Shown here: positions 12,146 through 21,031 of the stretch, one piece after another
Numbering within the stretch: the stretch's first letter is position 1
Layout of the letters: every line of letters begins with the position of its first letter
Assembly: GCA_947069175.1 (NCBI GenBank)
Contig: CAMTDV010000013.1
Coordinates: forward strand, 26,105,857 to 26,169,856
From: Scalesia atractyloides
Lineage: Eukaryota > Streptophyta > Magnoliopsida > Asterales > Asteraceae
Length of the DNA stretch: 64,000 bases
Direction: 5' to 3'
Made by a program: the position numbers and the translations under genes
The notes under the pieces: model-generated
Databases searched by the model: none
What the model was told of the DNA's origin: nothing
The model's input: the letters and a program-made list of their open reading frames with translations, nothing else

Positions 12146-12478
12146 TTCAGTGCCACTGAAGGTCCTAATGTTCCTCCTAACCTGGTGTCCGAGGTAAGTA
12201 ATACTCACCCTATTCAGTCTGGTGATACTTCCACGTGTTTAGTTCGATCATGTTGTACTGGGTTTTCTGAAATCTGAATTGCAGCTTTATTATCACACAT
12301 AATCTTACTTGTTTCTTTTGACGGAAAACCAATCTCAGCTAAGAGTCTTCGCATCCACATGGCTTCTGTTAAACCTCGAGCTATACCTCTAAATTCAGTG
12401 CCACTGAAGGTCCTAATGTTCCTCCTAACCTGGTGTCCGAGGTAAGTAATACTCACCCTATTCAGTCTGGTGATACTT
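12146..12478. repeat. Direct repeat flanking an inverted self-copy in Copia B
   Basis: The 85-bp segment 12146-12230 is repeated at 12394-12478. Between and overlapping them, 12227-12398 (172 bp) is a near-perfect reverse complement of 13947-14118, the RNase H end of the same element; I see one mismatch. Junctions share ttcag and actt microhomology. The insertion shifts the polyprotein frame and brings in a stop at about 12277. Confidence 0.92.
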
Positions 12479-14279
12479 TTGAAGTTTCTAATGACTCCGA
12501 AGATACCAATACTTCTAACCATGAAACTGCCACAGAACAAGCTGAAAATTTGCAGGCAGATGAATCCAGACAAGAAGAACCACCATCAAGATATGTGTTA
12601 CCCCCTAGAACAAACAGAGGGGTTCTCCGAAACGGTATTCTCCTGAAAAAGAACCAAGAAGATCTAGTTATCCTATAGCTAGTGTGGCTGATGGAAATTT
12701 CACTAAGGAAGCCAAAGCATTTATCTCATCTGTTTATTCCGAAGAAACTCCTACAAACGTGGATCAAGCCTTAAAGTCTAAACATTGGAAGGAAGGGATG
12801 AAAACAGAAATGGAAGCCCTAATCAAGAACAATACTTGGGAAAAGTGTACTCTCCCATTGGGAAAGAAATCCGTGGGGTGTCGTTGGGTCTATACGGTTA
12901 AGTATAAACCAGATGGTACAATTGAAAGATATAAAGCCCGACTGGTAGCAAAAGGGTATACCCAGACACATGGGATTGACTATGCTGAAACATTCTCCCC
13001 GGTTGCAAAAATGAACACATTAGGGTTCTTTTTTCGATAGCTGCAAATGAAGGGTGGCCACTTCAACAGTTTGATGTAAAAAATGCTTTTTTACACGGGG
13101 ACCTAGATGAAGAGGTATTTATGGATGCTCCTCCAGGATTCACAAAAGATTTCAAAACTGGAGAAGTTTGCCGTCTGAAGAAGTCTCTTTATGGTTTGAA
13201 GCAATCTCCCCGGGCTTGGTTTGGCAGATTTACGGTAGCTATGAAAAAGTTTGGATATAAACAGAGTAATGCCGATCATACTTTGTTTATCAAAAAAAGA
13301 GGAAAATTCGTAACCTGCCTAATTATCTATGTAGATGATATGATCATTATAGGGAACGATAAAGAAGAAATGGTAAAACTAAAAGAAAACTTGTTTGCTG
13401 AATTTGAAATGAAAGATTTGGGCAGACTTAAGTATTTCCTCGGAATTGAAGTACTAAGGTCAAAACAAGGAATTTTCATTAGTCAGAAGAAGTATGTCTT
13501 AGACTTGTTGGCAGAGATTGGAATGATCGATTGCAAACCAGCAGACACTCCTATGAGTGTAAACCAAAAGCTTTATATGGAGGAAGGAACAAAGTTAGCA
13601 AATAAAGAAAGATACCAACGGCTGGTGGGAAAACTAATATATCTCTCACATACTCGTCCAGACATTGCCTATGCTGTAGGGGTAGTAAGTCAATTCATGC
13701 ACCAACCTCAACAGTCCCATATGGAAGCAGTTTGGAGAATTATTAGATATCTCAAAGGAACAGTGGGTCATGGAGTCCTGTTTCAATCACATGGACACCT
13801 AAATGTTCAAATCTATAACGATGCAGACTGGGCAGGAGATAAGGGAAGTCGGAGGTCAACAACAGGCTACTTCACTTTAGTTGGGGGGAATCTTGTTACT
13901 TGGAGAAGTAAAAAACAAAAGGTGGTTGCTCTTTCAAGTGCAGAGGCTGAATTTAGAGGTATAGCTCGAGATTTAACAGAAGCCATGTGGATGCGAAGAC
14001 TCTTAGCTGAGATTGGTTTTCCGTCAAAAGAAACAAGTAAGATTATGTGTGATAATAAAGCTGCAATTCAGATTTCAGAAAACCCAGTACAACATGATCG
14101 AACTAAACACGTGGAAGTTGATAGGAACTTCATCAAAGAAAAATTGGAAGATGGTACGATTGAACTACCGTTTGTTCGATCAAAGGATCAGCTCGCTGAC
14201 ATTCTAACAAAGGCGGTTAACGGAAAAATTTTCAGCGATTGTTTGGGCAAGTTGAATTTTGGAAATCCGACTATTCAAC

Positions 14280-14290
14280 TTGAGGGGGAG
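14280..14290 (+). other. Copia B polypurine tract
   Basis: TTGAGGGGGAG directly precedes the 3' LTR and also codes the final residues of pol. It is the expected plus-strand primer site. Confidence 0.88.
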
Positions 14291-14522
14291 TGTTAAAAAT
14301 AAAAGATATCAAAGGATTGCGGGATCAGTCAAGCATCATCTCCCAATTAAGAGGGTCAAAGACAGCTATTAACAGCTGTAAATCCAGCCGTAAACAGAGC
14401 TCATCTACCATATTTAGATTATCGTTTTTTGCTATAAATTGTATACTTTTCTCTGTAATGTAATATACAGAAAATACAACAATTCACAACAATTCAGTTT
14501 TTTCAATCAACCTTTTGTAACA
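14291..14522 (+). repeat. Copia B 3' LTR
   Basis: 232 bp, TGTTAAAAAT to TTGTAACA, followed by the target duplication aaaat. Confidence 0.93.
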
Positions 14523-14527
14523 AAAAT

Positions 14528-14573
14528 TATAACAGATACAATCTTTATGTTTGAATATATCCTATATCTATTA
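14528..14573 (-). repeat. Copia A LTR (right), second segment
   Basis: Matches 1860-1906 (atacaatctttatgttt, then tatcctatatctatta). It ends in TA rather than CA and is followed by the TSD ctact (14574-14578). Confidence 0.8.
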
Positions 14574-14613
14574 CTACTAATGACCCACTTGGACACTACT
14601 ATTGTCATATCAG

Positions 14614-14982
14614 TTAAGCGCTACGGTGAACATACTTGGCACAGTCAGTGTTGGGGCTGATCTTGAAAGGGACGTTGATGCCACACTTCCCCGGGAGGCT
14701 GCTTGCAAAGCCGAGATTAATGCCCGAGTTGGACGCGTACACACTCTTTAAGCAACTGCAGGCAGTCTGACGGTCAGGAGTCGACTTTGCAGCATTGTTG
14801 AGTCCCCTAACTCCACCACAACAAGCAGGTGGCACAGGACCACCTTTTGTTAGGTACCCGAAGCATGGTGCCAAAGCGTTGACCACCTGACCGCAACTAA
14901 TAGCCTCTGCATAGGGTGCCGCCACCACCACCACCATACAAGCCATTATGAGACATGAAACCGTCACGACCATCTTCGCCAT
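14614..14982 (-). CDS. Non-specific lipid-transfer protein (LTP1 copy)
   Basis: A 122-residue predicted protein of the plant type-1 nsLTP family. These are small secreted proteins that carry acyl lipids in a helical cavity and act in cuticle and defence. Residues 1-27 form a signal peptide (hydrophobic core, cleavage expected after AEA, before ISCGQ). The mature part has all eight cysteines in the order C, C, CC, CxC, C, C (ISC, LAPC, PACCGG, ACSC, GKCG, NTDC), with the usual STPDRQTAC and VPFKISP blocks. The end is odd. A splice-donor-like GTATGT follows the last Cys at 14635-14630, but the intron and second exon found in LTP2 are deleted. The frame therefore reads through to TYR-VAL-HIS-ARG-SER-ALA and stop. 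A Copia insertion begins 40 bp beyond the stop. It is probably translatable; expression cannot be judged. Confidence 0.88.
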   Translation of the reverse strand: MAKMVVTVSCLIMACMVVVVAAPYAEAISCGQVVNALAPCFGYLTKGGPVPPACCGGVRGLNNAAKSTPDRQTACSCLKSVYASNSGINLGFASSLPGKCGINVPFKISPNTDCAKYVHRSA

Positions 14983-15046
14983 CTTTCGAGTATTTCAATG
15001 TTAAAACTATATAAATTCTGAGAAGAAATATTGTCACAAGGTGCAT

Positions 15047-15055
15047 AATTATATT
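15047..15055 (-). promoter_or_regulatory. Degenerate TATA-like element of LTP1
   Basis: On the minus strand AATATAATTA lies about 65-75 bp upstream of the LTP1 start, at the same place as the better CTATATAA box of LTP2. The flanking gcaccttgtgacaat is conserved between the two promoters. Confidence 0.45.
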
Positions 15056-15217
15056 GGTGTTTTTTGCATGTTCATGTGAAGGAAGAATGATTAATTAGTT
15101 GTTGGTAGGGGCCAACATTAATGAAGCATTTAGTGTTTTTGATGTATGATCTTTCCTAACTATTTGTAAAGTTCAATGATCTTGGAATTTGTGTTAGGAA
15201 TCCATCTCAGTCACTAA

Positions 15218-16265
15218 TAGGGTGGAGGGGTGCCCCACGGGGCATGTGAGGGTTGATACCCGCTTAGGGTACACCACCGTCACCCCCCTCGGGTAAGGCA
15301 GGCGGGCATACTTGCCGGGCAAAGGAATCCGCGTGTGGGTGAGTTTTTTTTACCGTTGAGTGGTCAAATGACCGTTATCAACATTAAAAATAGTTCTTTT
15401 AAATAATCAATTAAAAATACAAATCATTTTCACACTTCACACTACAAACAATATTCACCACACTTTATTTTTACAAACAAATTTCACAAAAATACACACA
15501 TTCTCGTTTCTTTGAAATGGGAACGGCGGAATGGATCGAAGAAGAGGAAATGACATTGGCTAGGGCATGGTTGAGTCTCACTGACACCAAGACTCACGAA
15601 TCGTGTTAGATGTGAATTGCAGTCATTTACCTATTCCATCAAAATATGGGTGAAACAGAACGAAAGTCATATGAGATTCATTCAAAGTGGCAGATAATCC
15701 AAAGGCAGGGTATAAACTTTGACCTACTTTTTAAATAGGCGACGAACAACAAAACGAGTAGGAAGCGACTAAGGTGACTCTTCGTGAGTCCAAAAGGAGC
15801 TACGAGTCCAAACAAATTGATCATGTTGAGACATAGAAAATGGTGAAAACCCATCCAGAGTGGAATATATTTTGTAGAAGTACTCTTTTTAATTATGTAT
15901 TTTTTTATTTTAATTTAAGTGTTTTCTAAGTTATGTATTTTTATTTAGTTTACATGAAAATTTAGTTATTTCTAAATTGTTTACTATATTTTATTAAAAA
16001 AAGGGTTCTAGAGTAGTAGTGTTACTTGTTAGGGTAGTTTATGATAAAAATAACTTGACAGTGTAAGATTAAAGGGGGCTAAGGTGAATGAAAGAAGTTC
16101 CTCCTCTGTCCATATATAAAACACGTACTATCTTTTTTAGTTGATGCACTTTCACCTTCAAGTTATAATATTAGTAATATTACACTGAAAAAAACACTTG
16201 ATTTGATTCTTTCAAAGGAGGGGTACAATGAAAATTTAGGGGAGGTCGCATTTAGCCGACACATA
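15218..16265. mobile_element. About 1.05 kb insertion upstream of LTP1 with Harbinger relic
   Basis: Copy B lacks this block. There the sequence runs directly from gtaatctatttcaatcat to taatggttgaatccaatt (about 19225-19265), while in copy A the equivalent flanks are near 15210 and 16266. The insertion starts with a G-rich stretch (tagggtggaggggtgcccc) and contains a decayed Myb-like transposon ORF. I could not define terminal inverted repeats, so the exact ends and the number of events are uncertain. Confidence 0.6.
15519..15890 (+). pseudogene. Relic of PIF/Harbinger-associated Myb/SANT-like ORF
   Basis: Translation in shifting frames gives EEEMTLARAWLSLT, then NMGETERKSYEIHSKWQIIQ and HPEW-like residues near the end. 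These match the conserved pattern of the trihelix/Myb-like accessory protein of PIF/Harbinger transposons (AWVSLS, then NMGETERT, SKWK-IN-QC). Several stops and missing segments make it a fossil. Family recall is from memory, so the identification is moderate. Confidence 0.5.
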
Positions 16266-16388
16266 TATAATGATTGGATTTAATTATGGATCACGCCTAA
16301 AAATTTTCTAGTCTTTAACTATGATAAAAACTTTTGGACAACCATATCAACAAAAACAATCATTTAATAAAAACAAACAAACAAACAC

Positions 16389-16476
16389 AATCGATACATA
16401 AAGATAGTGTTTTCTTCCTATATCTTTAATCAAATCGATACATAAAGATAGTGTTTTCTTCCTATATCTTTAATCA
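16389..16476. repeat. 44-bp tandem duplication
   Basis: Two exact 44-bp copies, 16389-16432 and 16433-16476, each starting aatcgatacataaagatag and ending tctttaatca. A recent local duplication in non-coding DNA. Confidence 0.93.
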
Positions 16477-17049
16477 AGAACTTTAAACTTAAAAACAACT
16501 TTACTTTGTTTATTTTCTTAAAAAATCATTCTCAGTAATCATAATATCATTAGCATAAACTAATAAAGCGATAAACATATTGTGTTTCAAAGTTTACAAC
16601 TTTAAAATAATTGAAACACCCAAAAATTTGTTACTCAATAAAGAGTTTCGTTGTGAAAATAGGTCTCAAATTTCTTTCAAAACAATACATATTAAGTACC
16701 CTTAAGTACGAACTTACTTAATAACTTGTAACGAAAACTAACATTTCCGAACTTTGGTGTTTAATCTCAACTCAAGACTTGATGATGATTAACCGGATGG
16801 TTGTAACATACCTAAAGGTAGGGATGTGCATGGGTCGGTTTGGATCGGTTTTGACCTAAATCATAACCATAATGTCAGTTATTAAATAAATATAACCATA
16901 ACCAATCGGTTATGACGGTTTTTGATTAAGCTCCACCACTGAATACCTATATATGGCTTTGTATGTTATGAGTTGAATTATGAATGAAATGTACTGAATC
17001 CAACATTGCCTCTCTAGTTCTTCTAGTTGAATTATAAAGCATCCACCCA
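16477..17049. other. Non-coding gap between LTP copies
   Basis: AT-rich sequence. The patch at 16823-16920 (gggatgtgcatgggtcggtt and related GGTTCGG-like repeats) resembles hAT-type MITE ends, but no second end or target duplication could be placed. No gene is seen. Confidence 0.4.
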
Positions 17050-17211
17050 CACCGATTTTGCCATGTTAGTATGAATGGATTGGGGTCATTGTCTCCTATT
17101 CTACTTCAAAAATGAAGTATGTTTTTTGAAGACTATTTTTTAAATCAAATAGGGTATTTGCCATTGGACTATTGGAAGTCTGCACTGGATGTGGTTCAAA
17201 ATGTAATTTTA

Positions 17212-17877
17212 ACTAGCGATATATTACTCGCGCGCTGCAGCGGGGTGTTAAATCTTGTGAGTCTTGGTTTCGACGACATGTACACCAGTATTTATCCAAC
17301 GAAAAAAATTAACCTCAAATGACAAATTAAAATTTTTGCAAGAGAAATGAAAAAAAAACTAATAAAGGCGGCTTGTAAGCCCATGCTTCGATAATGTGTA
17401 CAGTATTTCGAGTTAAATTTATATCAGATGTTGATTAAAAAAGCAAATCGCTATGTAACCTTCAAATTTTTATAAAACTCTATGTTTAAAAACTTAAATT
17501 AAACTAAATTATCCCTAAAATTAATTATAAAAAGTAAAGTAATAAAAATTATAAACAACAAAGTAATAAAAAAAAATTAAAGCAACTAATGAATCCAAGT
17601 GAAAGAATTTTTTTTATTAAATTAACAAAGAAAAACGAAGCAGCGTTGAATCCAGATAAAAACTAAATAAAGAAATTAAATTGATTTATTAAATTAATAA
17701 AAAACCGAAGCAACACTAAATAAAGAAATTAAATTAATAAAAAACCAAAGCAATACAATATAAAGAAATTATTAAAAGAACACCCAAACATTGACAAATT
17801 GATTGATATATAACTTGAGTCCGATGGCCCAACACTATTCACACAAAGTTGCTAATTGTATTATAGATCGATATAGA
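17212..17877 (-). mobile_element. Non-autonomous Helitron, 666 bp
   Basis: Read on the minus strand the element begins TCTATATCGATC and ends with a GC-rich part (GCTGCAGCGCGCGAG) followed by TAATATATCGCTAGT, the CTAG-type Helitron 3' end. It lies between host A (17211) and host T (17878) as Helitrons do. The duplicate segment near 1290-1303 (gtaatttttaatgctt) is the empty site. No Rep/helicase coding is present, so it depends on other copies. Confidence 0.75.
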
Positions 17878-18445
17878 TAATGCTTAAATCCTAAACAAAC
17901 CCCCCTTTTATAATTGTATTAGTATTTAAATTTAAATTACATAGCTTTCATAATCAAGCTTAAAATTATAATAACCGAAGAGAAAAAAGTATGACAGGCC
18001 TAAAGTCACCTAAAATGTATTTTGAATTACACAAAACAACTAATTTCTTTTTATTAGAAAAAAAATTCTTTTTAATTTGACCCGTTTCTTCATAACATAT
18101 ATTTCTTATTTATCCTTTTGATGTGTTAGCATACCATGGTAATTGGTCAAAATGTGATCGAGTCAAACAAGAAATCTTTAATGGTGGTCACTCGTTAAAC
18201 ATATGGGCTAGTTGGTGGTCTGATGTCTAAATGCAAATGTACCATGAATTTAGGTCTAGACAGGATGTGCTTATCATTTATTATGGTTTATGGGTCATGT
18301 CCACAAGATCTGCCCATCGGGTGCTACTACTAATGGACCACTTGGATGCTACTATTGTCGTATCAGTTAAGGGCTACGGTTACTACTGTAACCATTTTCC
18401 ACATAGGTCATACTTCTGTTGCATATGGTTCATAGCAGATGTAGA

Positions 18446-18602
18446 TCAGTTAATTTTGTAAATAAAACTACTTGTTTTATTAATTAAGTATTGCCCTTTA
18501 CAGCTAAAGACACTGTGAGAGATAACAAGAGCATTATTTATAGGCTTATAGCCAAATACACCATATGCTTTTAATATGTTCCCTTCATGCATAAAGTGAA
18601 CA
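18446..18602 (-). CDS. Possible second exon of LTP2
   Basis: A good acceptor (tttttgcag) ends at 18603 on the minus strand, 87 bp after the donor GTATGT at 18689. Splicing would join TCC-AC to T-GTT-CAC and keep the frame for about 52 codons (THR-VAL-HIS-PHE-MET-HIS-GLU onward) to a stop at 18446. Type-1 nsLTP genes normally end within a few codons after this intron, so the long tail is unusual. Either the true stop has been lost or a different acceptor is used. Confidence 0.4.
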
Positions 18603-18689
18603 CTGCAAAAATGAGTTAAACTTAAAAAAAAATTCAAAATTCAAGAATTAAACAGAAGTGTAAATTTGAAGTTTAAAGTTGAAACATAC

Positions 18690-19030
18690 GTGGAGCAGTC
18701 GGTGCTAGGGCTTATCTTGTAAGGGATGTTGACGCCACACTTCCCCGGGAGGCTGTTTGCAAAGCCGATATTAATGCCCGAGTTAGACGCATACAAACTC
18801 TTTAAACATCCGCAGGCAATCTGACGGTCAGGAGTCGACTTTGCAGCATTATTGAGTCCTTTAACTCCACCACAACAAGCAGGTGGCACAGGACCACCTT
18901 TCATTAGGTACGCTAAGCATGGCGCCAAGGCGCTGACCACCTGACCGCAGCTAATAGCCTCAGCACATGGTGCCACCACCACCATGCAAGCGAGCACAAG
19001 ACATGTAACCGTCATTACCATCTTCACCAT
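18690..19030 (-). CDS. Non-specific lipid-transfer protein, main exon (LTP2 copy)
   Basis: The start at 19030 gives MVKMVMTVTCLVLACMVVV, a secretory signal ending AEA before ISCGQ. The mature domain has the full eight-cysteine pattern (ISC, LAPC, PACCGG, ACGC, GKCG, STDC) and the nsLTP type-1 blocks STPDRQIAC and IPYKISPSTDC. It is very close to LTP1 (14614-14982). A consensus donor GTATGT begins at 18689 after the last Cys and two more codons, the usual position of the single intron in this family. Without splicing the frame runs on to 18641 (129 residues). Signal, cysteines and promoter look intact; the C-terminus depends on the splice. Confidence 0.88.
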
Positions 19031-19111
19031 TTTGCTAGTATATCGACACTAAAAGTTTATGAAACTGAGAAGTTATGTTGGGGCATGATGTATTGTCACA
19101 AGGTGCATACT

Positions 19112-19117
19112 TATATA
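19112..19117 (-). promoter_or_regulatory. TATA box of LTP2
   Basis: Minus-strand CTATATAAGT about 85 bp upstream of the LTP2 start. Spacing and sequence suit a core promoter. The corresponding site in LTP1 is weaker. Confidence 0.6.
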
Positions 19118-19603
19118 GGTTTTTTTGCATGTGAGGTAGGGACCAACATAAATGAGACATTTAATGTTTATGATGTATGATCTTTCCTAACTTTGTCTAT
19201 AGTTAATTGAAGTGGCTGCTTGTGTTAGTAATCTATTTCAATCATAATATTAATGGTTGAATCCAATTATAGATGACAAAAACCTATCCTTACAAGAATT
19301 TTCTAGTCTTTATTATGATAAAAAACTTTTTAACAACCATATTAACACAAACAATCATTTAATAACATAAAGAAGAAACACATTGTATACATAGAGATAC
19401 TCTATTAGTACAATTTGCCAATCTCAAATCTGACTAAAAAGAAATTTACATTTGCAGACACAAAATCATATTTTATTTATCTGAAATAATTCAAGATTTT
19501 GTCAGATTGGAATACTAACTAGTTTACAAACAAAAGTCCAATATAAGTACTCAACACAATACTATGAGACAACACAAATTTCTTCATGAGCTTTGATCGC
19601 AAT

Positions 19604-19761
19604 CGGTGGCAAATCTAGAAAATCCGCATAGGGATAACATTTCAAAAAATAAAAAAGGTAACGAAATCGAAAAAAGTCAAAATTTTTCAAAATTTACACT
19701 ACCGTCGGAGCGACAAGGGGCAACGGAGGTTGCCTCTTGTAACACTATAGGTCCGCCCCTG
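19604..19761. mobile_element. hAT-like MITE, 158 bp
   Basis: The ends CGGTGGCAAATCTAG and, inverted, CAGGGGCGGACCTAT are imperfect terminal inverted repeats of the CAGTGGCGGATCTAG type. They are flanked by atcgcaat and attcgcaat, an 8-bp duplication with one extra base. No coding capacity. Confidence 0.55.
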
Positions 19762-20480
19762 ATTCGCAATAAGATATTTTCAATTGCTAGTAACATGTTA
19801 CCTTCCATTTTATAAAAGCTTGTTTTGAAACATACAAATGTTTAACTAACTTACCATCTTGTGTCTCATTTTAATTACTAAATATAAAAATAAAAAATAC
19901 TATTCTAGACATATACGCATCTTTAGACAAGTTTCCATACAGAAACATGTTATTAATGCTGTGACCAACCATTTTCCACGAGTAAAGTAGTAAGGTCTCG
20001 CCCAAGTCTTGTCAACTTAAAGCCTATTCTTTTTTTCAATAACAAATGTTGTAATGTGTTCATCACTGCGCCGCTGAAAGACTACCATAGTCCTGAAAAA
20101 CCTTCATTAGGAACTTTGATAATCTTTAGGAAAAAAAAGGATTAAAATCGGTTTATAAATCATAATCATAGATTGGAGCAATCTATTTTGAAAGTAAATA
20201 TTTACTTAAAGTTTAACATCTATAAAAAACATAACTAACTTCTTATCAAGATTCGACAGCATGTAACCCTTTTTTTTTCTATATAATAACCGATTGAAAT
20301 ACATTTGTCCGTATGTTATTTCACACAATAGAAAGACACAACTCACAAGCAACCAAACTTTCTTAATGCTGAGTTTCACTACTAAGTTTGAGATGGAATG
20401 GTGTGGTTCCTCTACATCTAGGACACCGGAATATCGAACCATAAACGACGAAAGACATAAGATAAAATAGTGATTGCTAG
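19762..20480. other. Non-coding gap
   Basis: AT-rich intergenic DNA. No domain, RNA or clear repeat was recognised. Confidence 0.45.
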
Positions 20481-20484
20481 GGCC

Positions 20485-20960
20485 TAATTCTTGACTAGGG
20501 GGGTTTTTGTGTAATTGGGGTTGACTTGGAGATCAAAGTGAATTATAATACACATCAAGCAAGTTAGGAGGTGTGGGAGGGCACGCTTGTTTGAGTTGTT
20601 ATAATTCAAAGTGTTCGGGCGGAGCCCGTAATCAATGGGGGTACTTCAAAGGGGGCAAGCCCCCCTTGGCGGGGGTTCGGGGGCAATGCCCCTGGCTAGG
20701 GTCGAAAGTTTATTTTATGAAATGGCTCATAATTTCGAGACTAGAAATTTGCTCTTTTATGAAATAATTTGAATTCTGAAAGGATAACTGTCATCAAGCA
20801 ATTACGACCCGCAATCCCTAAATTAGATATCAGAATATTGGTCACATCCCTTGGTTCATTCGAATTCATCCCCAATTCACATACTAGTTTTGTTCTCAAA
20901 TTCTAGGTAGTATCCGATTGAATTATTCGGAAGAACAACAAAGTAATTTGATCCGAAAGT
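20485..20960 (+). repeat. Probable 5' LTR remnant of Copia C
   Basis: Non-coding sequence upstream of gag with an inverted G/C-rich block (gggggcaagcccccttggc; gttcgggggcaatgcccctgg) typical of some Copia LTRs. The boundaries are not fixed because no second LTR is in the window. Confidence 0.4.
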
Positions 20961-21031
20961 GATTACATGTCTCTCAGATCATTCGTTGCATTCTAAACTC
21001 CCCAATAAATATTAAATTACTTTTTGTGAAG

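Larger units (their letters stand above)
9582..14296 (+). pseudogene. Copia B gag-pol polyprotein (frameshifted)
   Basis: The ATG at 9582 opens gag (MAEAGNLGEDLSIQIANLL). Order: UBN2-type gag; zinc knuckle CDHCGMTKHTQEQC (about 10426-10467); protease with DCGA in place of the usual DSGA or DTGA (Cys codon 10799-10801); pre-integrase WLWHRRLGHPS and CETCVLAKSHRKTF; integrase HSDVWG, SDNGGEF and QNGVAERKNR with all three acidic residues; RT with YVDDMIII (about 13330); RNase H with DADWAGDKGS, SSAEAEFRG and MCDNKAA. The stop at 14294-14296 lies inside the 3' LTR. Lesions: one base missing near the A-run at 9688-9693, one near 12624, one near 13021, and the rearrangement at 12227-12478. I infer one original reading frame because each break shifts the phase by one base. 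Confidence 0.9.
9268..14522 (+). mobile_element. Ty1/Copia element B, recent insertion
   Basis: A structurally complete plus-strand Copia. Two 232-bp LTRs (9268-9499 and 14291-14522) differ at only one base by eye. A PBS follows the first, a polypurine tract precedes the second, and the 5-bp duplication aaaat flanks the element (9263-9267 and 14523-14527). It sits inside the right LTR of Copia A. The near-identical LTRs mean a recent insertion. Even so, gag-pol has three single-base frameshifts and a 248-bp palindromic insertion, so this copy cannot make a full polyprotein and may have moved with enzymes supplied in trans. Confidence 0.95.
1763..14573 (-). mobile_element. Ty1/Copia element A, nested host
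   Basis: This is a minus-strand Copia element with order gag, protease, integrase, RT, RNase H, read from about 9006 down to about 1910. Its LTRs are about 146 bp. The left LTR is 1763-1908. The right LTR is split into 9167-9267 and 14528-14573. The target duplication ctact occurs at 1758-1762 and 14574-14578, and the unoccupied site gctactactaatgg survives in the paralogous segment near 18330. A primer-binding site lies next to the right LTR. The element carries a 2.9 kb solo LTR in its RT and a younger Copia in its right LTR. The outer end of the right LTR lacks the expected terminal CA. Several stops and frameshifts make it dead. Ale/Retrofit-type affinity is a guess from the gag and RT style. 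Confidence 0.88.
14574..15217. repeat. nsLTP locus duplication, copy A, LTP1 part
   Basis: Aligns with 18328-18400 and 18690-19250: the LTP coding sequence, its 5' flank (ttgtcacaaggtgcata in both) and the distal promoter (gatgtatgatctttcctaac in both). About 300 bp present in copy B between the LTP exon and its 3' flank are missing here. Confidence 0.88.
17050..19400. repeat. nsLTP locus duplication, copy B
   Basis: Homologous to 1100-1762 joined to 14574-15217 and to 16266-16370. The match covers the 3' flank, the gene and the promoter (aattttctagtctttattatgataaaaa near 19299 against aattttctagtctttaactatgataaaaa near 16304). The tandem copies are direct and carry different insertions: Copia A and the Harbinger relic in A, a Helitron in B. 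Confidence 0.85.

Noticed and set aside
16820..16925. Possible hAT MITE with GGTTCGG-like repeats
   Set aside because: Only one end-like patch is visible; no inverted partner or target duplication was found.
20573..20767. Plus ORF over the GC-rich block
   Set aside because: It coincides with the G/C-rich LTR-like inverted block and has no protein similarity I recognise.
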